Assembly: GCA_036823295.1 (NCBI GenBank)
Contig: DAISGD010000024.1
Location: 1-43,760 of the forward strand
Direction: 5' to 3'
DNA from: UBA4742 sp002403895
GTDB taxonomy: Bacteria; Actinomycetota; Acidimicrobiia; Acidimicrobiales; Acidimicrobilacustridaceae
DNA length: 43,760 nt
In this document: one piece after another, positions 7,616 to 15,646 of the stretch
Position numbering within the stretch: the stretch's first letter is position 1
Layout: each line of letters starts with the position of its first letter
Made by a program: the position numbers and the translations under genes
Notes under the pieces: model-generated
The model's database searches: none
What the model saw: only the letters and a program-made list of their open reading frames with translations
Told to the model about the DNA's origin: nothing

Positions 7616-8521
7616 ATGGATTACGAACTGTCGAATCTTCGAGCCCTCGAGGCCGAGTCGATCCACATCATTCGCGAGGTCGCCGCAGAGTTCGAGCGCC
7701 CGTGCTTGCTGTTCTCGGGCGGCAAGGACTCGGTCGTGATGCTCCACCTGGCGGTCAAGGCGTTTGCCCCGTGCAAGCTGCCCTTTCCCGTGATGCACGT
7801 CGACACGGGGCACAACTTCCCCGAGGTCATCGAGTTCCGTGACCGCGCCGTCGAGATCCTCGGGGCCCGCTTGGTGTTGGCCTCGGTGCAGGATTCCATC
7901 GACGCCGGGCGGGTGGTCGAGGAAACCGGGCCCCGCGCGAGTCGCAACCGCTTGCAGACCACCACCCTCCTCGATGCCATCGAAGAGCACCGGTTCAATG
8001 CCGTGTTCGGTGGCGCTCGACGCGACGAGGAGAAGGCCCGGGCCAAGGAGCGGATGTACTCCTTCCGCGATGACTTCGGCCAATGGGACCCGAAGAACCA
8101 GCGACCCGAGGTGTGGTCGCTCTACAACGGGCGCCACAAGCCGGGCGAACACATCCGCGTGTTCCCGCTCAGCAACTGGACCGAACTCGACATCTGGCAG
8201 TACATCGCTGATGAGCACATCGAGCTGCCCATGATCTACTACTCGCACCGTCGCGTGGTGTTCCGACGCGACGGCATGCTGCTTGCGGTGGGCCCCTACG
8301 TCACCGTCATGGACGGCGAGGAGCCGTTCGAGGCCACCGTCCGCTACCGCACGGTGGGCGACGCGTCGTGCACCGGTGCCGTCGAGTCGCCTGCCACCAC
8401 CGTCGAGGAGGTCATCGTCGAGGTTGCCGCCACCCGGATCACCGAGCGTGGCGCCAGCCGGGCCGACGACCGCACGTCCGAGGCTGCCATGGAGGACCGC
8501 AAGCGGGAGGGCTACTTCTGA
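7616..8521 (+). CDS. cysD: sulfate adenylyltransferase subunit 2 (CysD)
   Basis: The catalytic ATP-sulfurylase subunit, 301 residues, close to the family length. It has the PP-loop LFSGGKDSVVMLHLA near residue 37, the HVDTGHNFPEVIEFRD block near 61, GGARRDEEKARAKER near 136 and the SNWTELDIWQYI motif near 186. With CysN it adenylates sulfate to APS in the cytosol. ATG 7616 is chosen because family homology begins at MDYELSNLRALEAES; the open frame upstream overlaps the divergent cysQ gene and is not coding-like. The stop overlaps the next ATG (TGATG). The last ten codons are partly duplicated just downstream. Confidence 0.96.
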   Translation: MDYELSNLRALEAESIHIIREVAAEFERPCLLFSGGKDSVVMLHLAVKAFAPCKLPFPVMHVDTGHNFPEVIEFRDRAVEILGARLVLASVQDSIDAGRVVEETGPRASRNRLQTTTLLDAIEEHRFNAVFGGARRDEEKARAKERMYSFRDDFGQWDPKNQRPEVWSLYNGRHKPGEHIRVFPLSNWTELDIWQYIADEHIELPMIYYSHRRVVFRRDGMLLAVGPYVTVMDGEEPFEATVRYRTVGDASCTGAVESPATTVEEVIVEVAATRITERGASRADDRTSEAAMEDRKREGYF

Positions 8522-8580
8522 TGCGGCCGTATCGAGCGACGCGAGCCGACGATCGAGTTGAGGACCGCAAGCGGGAGGGC
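8492..8580 (+). repeat. 21-bp direct repeat from the cysD 3' end, copied before cysN
   Basis: Bases 8492-8512 (cysD codons for E-D-R-K-R-E-G) recur exactly at 8560-8580, 68 bases on. A weaker match precedes each copy: R-A-D-D-R is encoded near 8460 and again near 8545. The second copy places the AGCGGGAGGGC segment just before the cysN start, where it can act as its ribosome binding site. Confidence 0.8.
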
Positions 8581-8598
8581 GAGCTCCAGTGGAGATGA
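8521..8598 (+). CDS. possible 25-codon ORF bridging cysD and cysN
   Basis: ATG at 8521 overlaps the cysD stop (TGATG), and the frame ends with TGA at 8598, inside the first codons of cysN, which starts at 8589. It encodes MRPYRATRADDR then VEDRKREGELQWR. This repeats the end of CysD (RADDR and MEDRKREG) with a 5-residue shortening. It may be a by-product of a tandem duplication that still couples translation of cysN to cysD, or a non-functional frame. No homologous family is known to me. Confidence 0.25.
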   Translation: MRPYRATRADDRVEDRKREGELQWR

Positions 8599-9845
8599 TG
8601 CGATTGGCGACAGCGGGGTCGGTGGACGACGGCAAGTCCACGCTCATCGGCCGCCTGCTGTACGACTCGAAGGCCATTTTCGAAGACCAGCTCGAATCGG
8701 TCGAGCGAACGAGTCGCGACCGCGGCGACGAATACACCAACCTGGCGCTGATCACCGACGGCCTGCGTGCTGAGCGTGAGCAGGGGATCACCATCGATGT
8801 GGCCTACCGCTACTTCGCAACCCCTAAGCGCAAGTTCATCATCGCCGACACGCCGGGCCACGTTCAGTACACGCGCAACATGGTGACCGGCGCGTCCACC
8901 GCGGACCTGGCACTTGTCCTGGTCGACGCGCGCAGCGGGGTCGTCGAACAGTCCCGCCGCCATGCGTTCATCGCCTCGCTCCTGCGCATCCCGCACCTGG
9001 TGCTGTGCGTGAACAAGATGGACCTCGTCGGCTATGACCAGGACGTCTTCGAGGCTATTAGACACGACTTCGGCCAGTTCGCAGCCAAGCTCGATATCAC
9101 CGACCTGACGTTCATCCCCATTTCGGCGCTCGACGGGGACAACGTGGTCCATCGGTCTGACAACATGGTGTGGTACGAGGGCTCGTCGCTACTGCACCAC
9201 CTCGAAGAGGTGTTCATTGCGTCGGACCGCAACCTCATCGACGCCCGGTTCCCGGTCCAATACGTGCTGCGCCCGCAGTCGGGCCTCCACCTCGACTACC
9301 GGGGCTACGCCGGGCAGATGGCCGGTGGCGTGCTCAAGCCGGGCGATGAGGTCATCGCCCTGCCGTCGGGGTTCTCTACCACCATCGAGCGGATCGATGG
9401 GCCCGACGGGCCGGTGGAGGAGGCGTTCGCTCCCATGTCGGTGGCCATCAGCCTGGCCGACGAGATCGACATCTCCCGGGGCGACATGATCTGTCGGCCC
9501 CACAACCAGCCCCACGTCGGCCAGGACGTCGACGCCATGATCTGCTGGATGAGCGAGAGCTCGACGCTCATGGCCGGTTCCAAGCTGGCCATCAAGCACA
9601 CCACCCGCTCCGCTCGGGCCATGGTGAAGACCCTGCAGTACCGCCTCGATGTCAACACCCTGCACCGTGATGACGATGCCACCGGCCTCTCGCTCAACGA
9701 CATCGGTCGGGTCAGCCTGCGCACGACGCTGCCGCTGTTCTACGACGAGTACCGGCGCAACCGTACGACCGGCAGCTTCATCCTTATCGACGAAGGCACC
9801 AACACCACCGTCGCCGCCGGGATGATCATCGGCCCGACCCAGTGA
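8589..9845 (+). CDS. cysN: sulfate adenylyltransferase subunit 1 (CysN)
   Basis: The regulatory GTPase subunit of ATP sulfurylase, 418 residues, of the EF-Tu-like translational GTPase superfamily. Nucleotide-binding motifs are G1 GSVDDGKST near residue 10, the switch region EREQGITIDVAYRYF near 62, G3 DTPGH near 88 and G4 NKMD near 142, followed by two beta-barrel domains. GTP hydrolysis drives APS formation by CysD. It is not fused to CysC, unlike the mycobacterial CysNC protein. The GTG at 8589 follows GGGAGG by a normal spacing; ATG 8595 or 8598 are alternatives. The ribosome binding site lies in the copied segment of cysD. Confidence 0.95.
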   Translation: MEMMRLATAGSVDDGKSTLIGRLLYDSKAIFEDQLESVERTSRDRGDEYTNLALITDGLRAEREQGITIDVAYRYFATPKRKFIIADTPGHVQYTRNMVTGASTADLALVLVDARSGVVEQSRRHAFIASLLRIPHLVLCVNKMDLVGYDQDVFEAIRHDFGQFAAKLDITDLTFIPISALDGDNVVHRSDNMVWYEGSSLLHHLEEVFIASDRNLIDARFPVQYVLRPQSGLHLDYRGYAGQMAGGVLKPGDEVIALPSGFSTTIERIDGPDGPVEEAFAPMSVAISLADEIDISRGDMICRPHNQPHVGQDVDAMICWMSESSTLMAGSKLAIKHTTRSARAMVKTLQYRLDVNTLHRDDDATGLSLNDIGRVSLRTTLPLFYDEYRRNRTTGSFILIDEGTNTTVAAGMIIGPTQ

Positions 9846-9858
9846 GCCCCGCTCGCTC

Positions 9859-10479
9859 ATGAGCGACGCGCCGGTCAGCCCGAACGTGGTGTGGCACCCG
9901 GGGGACGTGTCTCGGGTCGATCGCTGGAGGGCGGGCCAGCTGGGTGGCGCCACGGTGTGGTTCACCGGGCTGTCTGGCTCGGGCAAGTCGACGGTGGCGG
10001 TGGCCGTCGAGCGCCTCCTGCTCGGGCGGGGGCACTCCGCGTACCTGCTCGACGGGGACAATCTCCGACATGGCCTCAACGGTGATCTCGGGTTCAGCGA
10101 GGCCGATCGCGAGGAGAACGTCCGTCGGGCGGGTGAGGTGGCCCGCCTCTTCGCCGATGCCGGCGTGGTCGCCCTGGTGCCGCTGATCAGTCCGTTCCGC
10201 GCCGGTCGAGAGCGCGTCCGGCTCATCCACGAGATGGCGGACCTGCCGTTCGTCGAGGTCTTCATCGACACCCCGATCGAACAATGCGAGAAACGTGACT
10301 CCAAGGGGCTCTACGCCAAGGCCCGCGCCGGCGAGCTTCCCGGCTTCACCGGCATCGACGCTCCCTACGAGGCGCCCGACAATCCCGATCTGGTGCTGAC
10401 CCCTTCCGACGGCGCTCCATTGGACCAAGCCCAGGCCGTGCTGTCCACCCTCGTCGACCTCGCCATCATCCCCGACTGA
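9859..10479 (+). CDS. cysC: adenylyl-sulfate kinase (CysC)
   Basis: A 206-residue APS kinase. The P-loop is FTGLSGSGKST near residue 35. The APS-binding region reads LLDGDNLRHGLNGDLGFS near residue 67, followed by DREENVRRAGEVA. The segment E-V-F-I-D-T-P-I-E-Q-C-E-K-R-D is near residue 132, and KARAGELPGFTGID-x-P-Y-E is near 153. It phosphorylates APS to PAPS. About 25 residues precede the core, as in other free-standing CysC proteins. It starts 13 bases after the cysN stop with a weak ribosome site, so translation probably depends on coupling. No PAPS reductase or sulfotransferase gene is in view. Confidence 0.95.
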   Translation: MSDAPVSPNVVWHPGDVSRVDRWRAGQLGGATVWFTGLSGSGKSTVAVAVERLLLGRGHSAYLLDGDNLRHGLNGDLGFSEADREENVRRAGEVARLFADAGVVALVPLISPFRAGRERVRLIHEMADLPFVEVFIDTPIEQCEKRDSKGLYAKARAGELPGFTGIDAPYEAPDNPDLVLTPSDGAPLDQAQAVLSTLVDLAIIPD

Positions 10480-10517
10480 ACCCAACCCCTCCCGGCCGGA
10501 TGTCCTGCGCCTCGTCG

Positions 10518-10883
10518 TCACCCCGAACGGCGACCGAAGCTGATGGACTGACGCACCAGGGCTCGCACGACGGATTCGTCGGCTCCCGCCGCCACCAACC
10601 CGGTGATCTGCGCCTCCAGGCGGGCCGCGGTCTCCTCATCGGTGGCCGAGTCGCCCGATGGGGTAGGGGCAGCCGAGACTGACGGGGTCTGATGTGCCGC
10701 CTTGCCGAACGCGTCGGGCCCGGCGACCGCGGTGACCAGGATCAACCCGACGGCTGCTGCCGCGGTGACCAATCCGAAGGTGATGGCCAAGCCGTTTCTG
10801 TCGGCGATCGACCCGACGATCATCCCCGCGATGCCGCCCAGGAACACCAGCCAAACCAGCCGCCGGATCGTGCGGGGACGCAT
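10518..10883 (-). CDS. small membrane protein with a cytosolic-type tail
   Basis: An unrecognised 121-residue protein. A basic N-terminus (MRPRTIRR) precedes two hydrophobic segments, about residues 9-27 and 33-54. The C-terminal half is soluble: a Ser/Pro/Thr-rich linker and a helical segment EETAARLEAQITGLVAAG. The two helices lie close together, so a hairpin in the membrane with both ends inside is likely. It starts 8 bases after the ettA stop on the same strand, so the two are probably cotranscribed. An upstream extension of the frame overlaps ettA and is rejected. Function unknown. Confidence 0.6.
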   Translation of the reverse strand: MRPRTIRRLVWLVFLGGIAGMIVGSIADRNGLAITFGLVTAAAAVGLILVTAVAGPDAFGKAAHQTPSVSAAPTPSGDSATDEETAARLEAQITGLVAAGADESVVRALVRQSISFGRRSG

Positions 10884-10891
10884 GCGGCGGC

Positions 10892-12571
10892 CTACCCCCG
10901 GACCAGGGGCTTGTACTTGAGCCGGTGCGGCTGATCGGCCTCGGCGCCGAGCTCCTTGTGCCGGTAGGCCTCGTACTCGCTGAAGTTGCCCTCGAACCAC
11001 CGGACCTGGGACTCGCCCTCGAAGGCCAGCACATGGGTGGCGACCCGATCGAGGAACCATCGATCGTGGCTGATGATGACGGCGCAGCCGGCGAAGGACT
11101 CGAGCCCGTCTTCGAGGGCGCGCAATGTGTCGACATCGAGATCGTTGGTGGGCTCGTCCAACAGCAAGACGTTGCCGCCGTGCTTGAGCACCTTGGCCAG
11201 ATGGACTCGATTGCGCTCGCCGCCCGACAAGATGCCGACCTTCTTCTGCTGATCGCTGCCCTTGAAGTTGAAGCCGGCGACGTAGGCCCGGCCATTCATC
11301 TCCCGGTTGCCGAGCTTGATCGTCTCCTTGCCTTCGGTGATCTGCTCGTACACGGTGCGCTCGGGATCGAGGGTGTCTCGGGATTGGTCCACGTAGGCGA
11401 GCTCGACCGTCGGCCCCACCCGCAGCGTCCCTCCATCGGGCTGTTCTTGGTCGGTGATCATGCGGAACAGGGTGGTCTTGCCCGCGCCGTTGGCGCCGAT
11501 GACGCCGACGATGCCGGCTGGTGGCAGCGAGAACGTCAGGTCGTCGATGAGCAGCCGATCGCCATACCCCTTGGTCAGCTGGTCGGCCTCGATGACCACG
11601 TCGCCGAGACGCTCGCCCGAAGGGATCACGATCTCAAGCTTGTCGGCCCGCCCGTCAGCCGCCTTCGACTCCGCCAACAGCTTCTCGTAAGACGCCAGAC
11701 GCGCCTTGCCTTTGGCCTGGCGAGCCTTGGGGGCCATGCGTACCCAGTCCAGTTCTCGCTCGAGGGTGCGCTGGCGGGCGGAATCGGTCTTGTCCTCCTG
11801 GCGCAAGCGCTCCTGCTTCTGCTCGAGCCACGAGGTGTAGTTGCCCTCGAAGGGCATGCCCCGTCCGTGGTCGAGTTCGAGGATCCATTGGGCCACGTTG
11901 TCGAGGAAGTATCGATCGTGGGTGATGGCCACGACGGTGCCGTGGTAATTCTGCAAGAACCGCTCGAGCCAAGCGACCGACTCGGCGTCGAGATGGTTGG
12001 TGGGCTCGTCCAGCAACAACAAGTCAGGCCCACTCAGCAGCAGCCGACACAGTGCCACCCGTCGCCGCTCGCCACCGGAAAGTGACGTGACTACGGCATC
12101 GCCCGGTGGGGTGCGCAGCGCGTCCATGGCGATCTCGATGGTTCGCTTGAGGTCCCAGGCACCAGCGGCCTCGATCTTGCGTTCGAGGTCAGCTTGCTCC
12201 TCGCCAAGTTTCTCGTAGTCGGCGTCGGGGTCGGCCCATTTGGCCAGCACCTCGTCGTAGCGCTCGAGGAGCGTGGCGGTCTCCCCCAGACCATCCATCA
12301 CGTTGCCCATGACGTCCTTGTCGGGGTCGAGCTGGGGCTCCTGTTCCAGGAGCCCAACCGAGAACCCAGGAGACAGGCGCGCCTCGCCCGTGAACTCGGT
12401 ATCGAGGCCCGCCATGACCTTCAAGAGAGAGGACTTGCCAGAGCCGTTGGCGCCGAGCACGCCGATCTTGGCTCCCGGGTAAAAGGACAGGCTGATGTCC
12501 TTCAGCACCTCGCGATCAGGCGGGTAGAAGCGGCCGACCTTGTGCATGCTGAAGATGAACTGGGCACTCAT
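10892..12571 (-). CDS. ettA: ABC-F translation factor EttA
   Basis: A 559-residue ABC-F protein with two nucleotide-binding domains and no membrane segments. The first Walker A is GANGSGKSS (near residue 39), with signature LSGGERRR and Walker B LLLLDEPTNHLD. The second Walker A is GANGAGKTT, with LSGGERNRV and LLLDEPTNDLD. The charged linker between the domains has the EttA-type block GKARLASYEKLL. The arm insertion in the first domain (DPDADYEKLGEEQADLE) also fits EttA. EttA binds the ribosomal E site and gates the first elongation step in response to ATP/ADP. The ATG follows TAACGT by 8 bases. Confidence 0.95.
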   Translation of the reverse strand: MSAQFIFSMHKVGRFYPPDREVLKDISLSFYPGAKIGVLGANGSGKSSLLKVMAGLDTEFTGEARLSPGFSVGLLEQEPQLDPDKDVMGNVMDGLGETATLLERYDEVLAKWADPDADYEKLGEEQADLERKIEAAGAWDLKRTIEIAMDALRTPPGDAVVTSLSGGERRRVALCRLLLSGPDLLLLDEPTNHLDAESVAWLERFLQNYHGTVVAITHDRYFLDNVAQWILELDHGRGMPFEGNYTSWLEQKQERLRQEDKTDSARQRTLERELDWVRMAPKARQAKGKARLASYEKLLAESKAADGRADKLEIVIPSGERLGDVVIEADQLTKGYGDRLLIDDLTFSLPPAGIVGVIGANGAGKTTLFRMITDQEQPDGGTLRVGPTVELAYVDQSRDTLDPERTVYEQITEGKETIKLGNREMNGRAYVAGFNFKGSDQQKKVGILSGGERNRVHLAKVLKHGGNVLLLDEPTNDLDVDTLRALEDGLESFAGCAVIISHDRWFLDRVATHVLAFEGESQVRWFEGNFSEYEAYRHKELGAEADQPHRLKYKPLVRG

Positions 12572-12579
12572 GGCGCCAG

Positions 12580-12585
12580 ACGTTA
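12580..12585 (-). promoter_or_regulatory. -10 box for leaderless ettA
   Basis: TAACGT on the minus strand ends 8 bases before the ettA ATG. No Shine-Dalgarno sequence is visible. Confidence 0.5.
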
Positions 12586-12649
12586 CCGAGGCAAGGGCCA
12601 GGGGACCGCATGCGCTCCGGTCGGTCGAGGGTCATCGGGGGAAAACGGC

Positions 12650-12677
12650 GACCGCCCCGCCGTGGGGCGGGGCGGTC
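12650..12677 (-). terminator. intrinsic terminator of the NYN-S1-tail gene
   Basis: GACCGCCCCGCC (12650-12661) pairs perfectly with GGCGGGGCGGTC (12666-12677) over a GTGG loop. On the minus strand the 12-bp GC stem lies 19 bases after the stop at 12697 and is followed by GCCGTTTTCC. It separates this gene from ettA. Confidence 0.8.
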
Positions 12678-12696
12678 GGTCGAGCAGTTGAAGAAC

Positions 12697-14133
12697 TCAG
12701 CGCTTGCGTGCTGGTGCTCTGCGTGCTGGTGCCTTGCGGGCTGCTGCCTTGCGGGCTGCTGCCTTGCGGGCTGGTGCCCTCTTGGCGACGGCTTTGCGAG
12801 CCGGAGCCTTCTTGGCCGCTGTCTTGCGTGCGGATGCTCTTTTTGCTGCTGTCTTGCGTGCTGGAGCCTTCTTGGCGGCGGTCTTGCGGGCGGGAGCCTT
12901 CTTGGCTACCGCCTTGCGAGCCGGCGCCTTTCTGGCCACAGCTTTCTTTGCTGGTGCCCTCTTGGCGGGAGCCTTCTTGGCTGCCGCTTTGCGGGCGGGA
13001 GCCTTCTTTGCTGATGCCTTCTTGGCCGCAGCTTTCTTTGCTGGTGTCACCGGCGCCTCCTCGGCGATTTGGATTGCTCCTGAATGTGTAGCAGTGCCAA
13101 CCTCGCGAGTGGAAGCTTTCCCTCTCTCTTGTCGCGACACCGGTCGCGCGACGGTTCCGATCGGAACGTCTTGTGGCAGTGGAACTGTCACAAGATCGCC
13201 ACTGTCTCGGCGCCTTGATTTGTCGCTGTCGACCAGCGCGAGATCGATTCCGCGACGGGGGGCATCGATCGAGGACACCGTGAAACGGCCCGTCTCGCCG
13301 ATGTCGAGGACATCACGGGCGCGCAGCGGAGCGGGGTCCCCCATCGCTTTCAGCGGCACATAACAGCGCACATCCCCGACGGTGGCGTAGGCGCCGTGGG
13401 AGCTGAACGTATCGACGACGGCCTCGACCTCGGAGCCGACCGGGTGGTCATGCACGAAGTCCACGAAGGGGAGGAGATCGTTGAGTGCTTGGGCGGGCTT
13501 GGCGCCGGTGCGACGACGGGGCGAGCGATCGGGCCCGCTGGTGCGGCCGCCCCGCGCGCCGGTCGACTTGGATCGAGCTGCTTCCTTAGCGCTGTCGCCC
13601 CTGCCGCTGTCCCCTTTGGCTCGCCCTCTCGGGCGGCTCGACCCACTCGTTTCCTGGTCCGACGTCGAGCGTCGCCCTGAGCGGGCCTCCTTTACCGACC
13701 GGCGGCTGGCCGGGCCCCGCACGGGGGTACGGAACAGGAAGACCCAGCCCAGGCCAGGGACGGGCTTACCACCGATGAGGCGGCCTTCGTCGAACAGCCA
13801 GGGGTACTGGCCGTGGAATTCCTGGAACGAGTCGTTGGAAAGGATCACCGCGGCGGCCTTGTCAGCGATCTGCAGGACGAAGGCGTCGCCGCGTCCAATG
13901 GCCCCGGCGGGGGGCGACACCAGCTCGCCGGCGAGGACCGCGGCTTCGTACTCGTCGCGCTCGGACGGGTCGATGCGATGGCCGAACGTGGCGTCGACCA
14001 CGACCGTGAGCCGATCAGCCGGATGTTCCGCCAGGAACGCTCGGACGGCTTCGTCGAGTTGGCGGAGACTGGGGAGGGAGCGACCTTCGGTCGCGATATT
14101 CGAGCCGTCTACGACGACATACTGGGTAGTCAT
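12697..14133 (-). CDS. Regnase-like NYN nuclease, S1-like domain and histone-H1-like tail in one protein
   Basis: A 478-residue predicted RNA-acting protein. Residues 4-135 look like a Zc3h12a-type NYN/PIN nuclease: VVVDGSNIA (D9, N12), TVVVDATFG (D47), GRGDAFV (D83) and ILSNDSFQEF (D101), then GKPVPGLGWVFLF. All four acidic positions expected for metal binding are present. Residues 140-215 are a basic, disordered linker. Residues 230-300 look like an S1/OB domain (VGSEVEAVVDTFSSHGAYA, YVPLKAM). The last 117 residues contain only K, R, A, P, S, T and V in A-K-K-A-P-A-R-K units, like a histone H1 tail. Family knowledge suggests RNA cleavage; the tail would bind RNA, ribosomes or DNA by charge. 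Homology begins at the ATG 14133; a longer frame is unsupported. Confidence 0.8.
   Translation of the reverse strand: MTTQYVVVDGSNIATEGRSLPSLRQLDEAVRAFLAEHPADRLTVVVDATFGHRIDPSERDEYEAAVLAGELVSPPAGAIGRGDAFVLQIADKAAAVILSNDSFQEFHGQYPWLFDEGRLIGGKPVPGLGWVFLFRTPVRGPASRRSVKEARSGRRSTSDQETSGSSRPRGRAKGDSGRGDSAKEAARSKSTGARGGRTSGPDRSPRRRTGAKPAQALNDLLPFVDFVHDHPVGSEVEAVVDTFSSHGAYATVGDVRCYVPLKAMGDPAPLRARDVLDIGETGRFTVSSIDAPRRGIDLALVDSDKSRRRDSGDLVTVPLPQDVPIGTVARPVSRQERGKASTREVGTATHSGAIQIAEEAPVTPAKKAAAKKASAKKAPARKAAAKKAPAKRAPAKKAVARKAPARKAVAKKAPARKTAAKKAPARKTAAKRASARKTAAKKAPARKAVAKRAPARKAAARKAAARKAPARRAPARKR
12700..13050 (-). repeat. lysine/alanine/proline-rich coding repeat (H1-like tail)
   Basis: Degenerate repeats of about 15 bases (GCC/AAG/GCT-type codons) encode residues 362-478 of the NYN-S1 protein as variants of A-K-K-A-P and A-R-K-A-V/A-A. 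The units differ at silent positions, so this is an old, maintained array rather than a recent slippage product. Low complexity makes it prone to length variation and short-read collapse. Confidence 0.85.
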
Positions 14134-14281
14134 GCGGTGTTGGTCAACCGTTCTGTTTTGGTGGAGCCCCAGAGGCGGCCCGACCTTTCCGCACGCCACA
14201 CCGCGAGAGCGGTTGGCGCCGGTTCGATCCGGGCGGCGTCCGGCGGCAGGGGTTCTTCCGACGTGAATGTCGCCAGCAGCC

Positions 14282-14287
14282 TACGCT
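14282..14287 (+). promoter_or_regulatory. -10 box for the leaderless M20 gene
   Basis: TACGCT ends 6 bases before GTG 14294. This favours that GTG over the in-frame ATG at 14267, which would place the box inside the coding region. Confidence 0.5.
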
Positions 14288-14293
14288 CCCTTT

Positions 14294-15637
14294 GTGAGTG
14301 ACACGACCACCGACTCCACGGAGGAGGTCACCGACCTCCTCCGGCACCTCATCCGCAACGCCTGCGTCAACGACGGACAGGCCACCTCGGGCGAAGAGAT
14401 TCGCAGCGCTGACCTGTTGCGGACCTACCTCGAAGGATCGTCGCTCGACCTCGAGACGTATGAGCCCGAGCCTGGTCGGGCCAGCCTGGTGGCGCGGCTT
14501 GAAGGGAGCAATCCCGACGCCCCCACTTTGTTGTTGATGGGACATACCGATGTCGTGCCGGTGAACCCCGACGGGTGGGACCGTGACCCGTTCGGTGCCG
14601 AGTTGGTCGACGGCGAGGTGTGGGGCCGAGGCGCCGTCGACATGTTGAACCTCACGGCGTCGATGGCCGTGGCCACGAAGCGTCTGGCCGACGGCGGCTT
14701 CAAACCCGAAGGAACCCTGATCTACCTGGCGGTGGCCGACGAAGAGGCCATGGGCTCGTACGGCGCGCAGTTTCTGGTGGACCACGAGACCGACGCCATA
14801 AGGGCCGATTACGTCATCACCGAGTCGGGTGGCATCCCGATCCCCTCACCGAACGGGTTGAAGCTTCCGGTCATCGTGGGGGAGAAGGGTTCGTACTGGT
14901 GCAAGCTGCGCGTGCACGGCACCCCTGGGCACGGCTCCCAGCCCTATCGAACCGACAACGCCTTGGTGACCGCCGCCGAGGTGGTGCGTCGCCTCGACCA
15001 GTTCCAGCCCGAGACGCAGATCCACGACGTGTGGCGCCGCTTCATCTCGTCGATGGGCTACCCGCCAGAGATCACCGACCCGCTGCTGTCGCCCGATGAT
15101 CTGATGGGGATGCTCGAGACGCTGCCGGTGGGCATGGCCCGTCAGTTTCATGCCTGCACCCACACCACGTTCTCGCCGAACATCGCCCACGGTGGCTCGA
15201 AGATCAACACCATTCCTGACCTGGTGGAGCTCGAGGTCGACATCCGGACGCTCCCCGGTCAGACCGATGACGAGATCGCTCGCTTGTTGGAGGCGGCCCT
15301 CGGAGACCTGGCTGAGCGGGTCGAGGTCGTGCGCATGGCGGGCGAGGAGTCGAGCGCGTCACCATTGGAGACGCCGCTGTGGGACACGCTGAGTCGCGTG
15401 ACGCAGCATTTCTATGAGGGCAGCGCGACGGTGCCGTACCTCACCGTGGGCGCGACCGACGCCCGGTTCTTCCGCCGCGAGGGGATCACGTCCTACGGCT
15501 ACGGCATGTTCTCCCAGAAGATGAGCTTCGAGGACTACGGCTCCATGTTCCACGGCGACAACGAGCGCATCGACGTGGAGTCGCTGGGCATGTCGGTGGA
15601 GCTGTGGGAGCTGGTGGCCCGGGACCTGCTGGGATAG
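14294..15637 (+). CDS. M20 family metallopeptidase/deacylase
   Basis: A 447-residue cytosolic member of the M20 (ArgE/DapE/CPG2) family. Metal ligands are visible in MGHTDVVPVNP (His and Asp near residue 82) and WGRGAVDM (Asp near 115). The catalytic and binding Glu pair is in AVADEEAMGS (near 150), and a further His is in the C-terminal SMFHGDNERI. The dimerisation domain lies between, with GTPGHGSQPY. Such enzymes hydrolyse dipeptides or N-acyl amino acids using one or two zinc ions; the substrate is not predictable. The GTG 14294 start is chosen from the upstream -10 box. It converges with the acyltransferase gene 9 bases after its stop. Confidence 0.9.
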   Translation: MSDTTTDSTEEVTDLLRHLIRNACVNDGQATSGEEIRSADLLRTYLEGSSLDLETYEPEPGRASLVARLEGSNPDAPTLLLMGHTDVVPVNPDGWDRDPFGAELVDGEVWGRGAVDMLNLTASMAVATKRLADGGFKPEGTLIYLAVADEEAMGSYGAQFLVDHETDAIRADYVITESGGIPIPSPNGLKLPVIVGEKGSYWCKLRVHGTPGHGSQPYRTDNALVTAAEVVRRLDQFQPETQIHDVWRRFISSMGYPPEITDPLLSPDDLMGMLETLPVGMARQFHACTHTTFSPNIAHGGSKINTIPDLVELEVDIRTLPGQTDDEIARLLEAALGDLAERVEVVRMAGEESSASPLETPLWDTLSRVTQHFYEGSATVPYLTVGATDARFFRREGITSYGYGMFSQKMSFEDYGSMFHGDNERIDVESLGMSVELWELVARDLLG

Positions 15638-15646
15638 CCCGGGCGC

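Noticed and set aside
9859..9900. CysN-CysC fusion as in mycobacteria
   Set aside because: cysN has a clear stop at 9843-9845 and cysC its own start; the two are in separate frames.
14215..14240. T-arm-like sequence GGTTCGATCC suggesting a tRNA
   Set aside because: The T stem has a mismatch, and no matching acceptor stem, D-arm or anticodon arm can be placed upstream.
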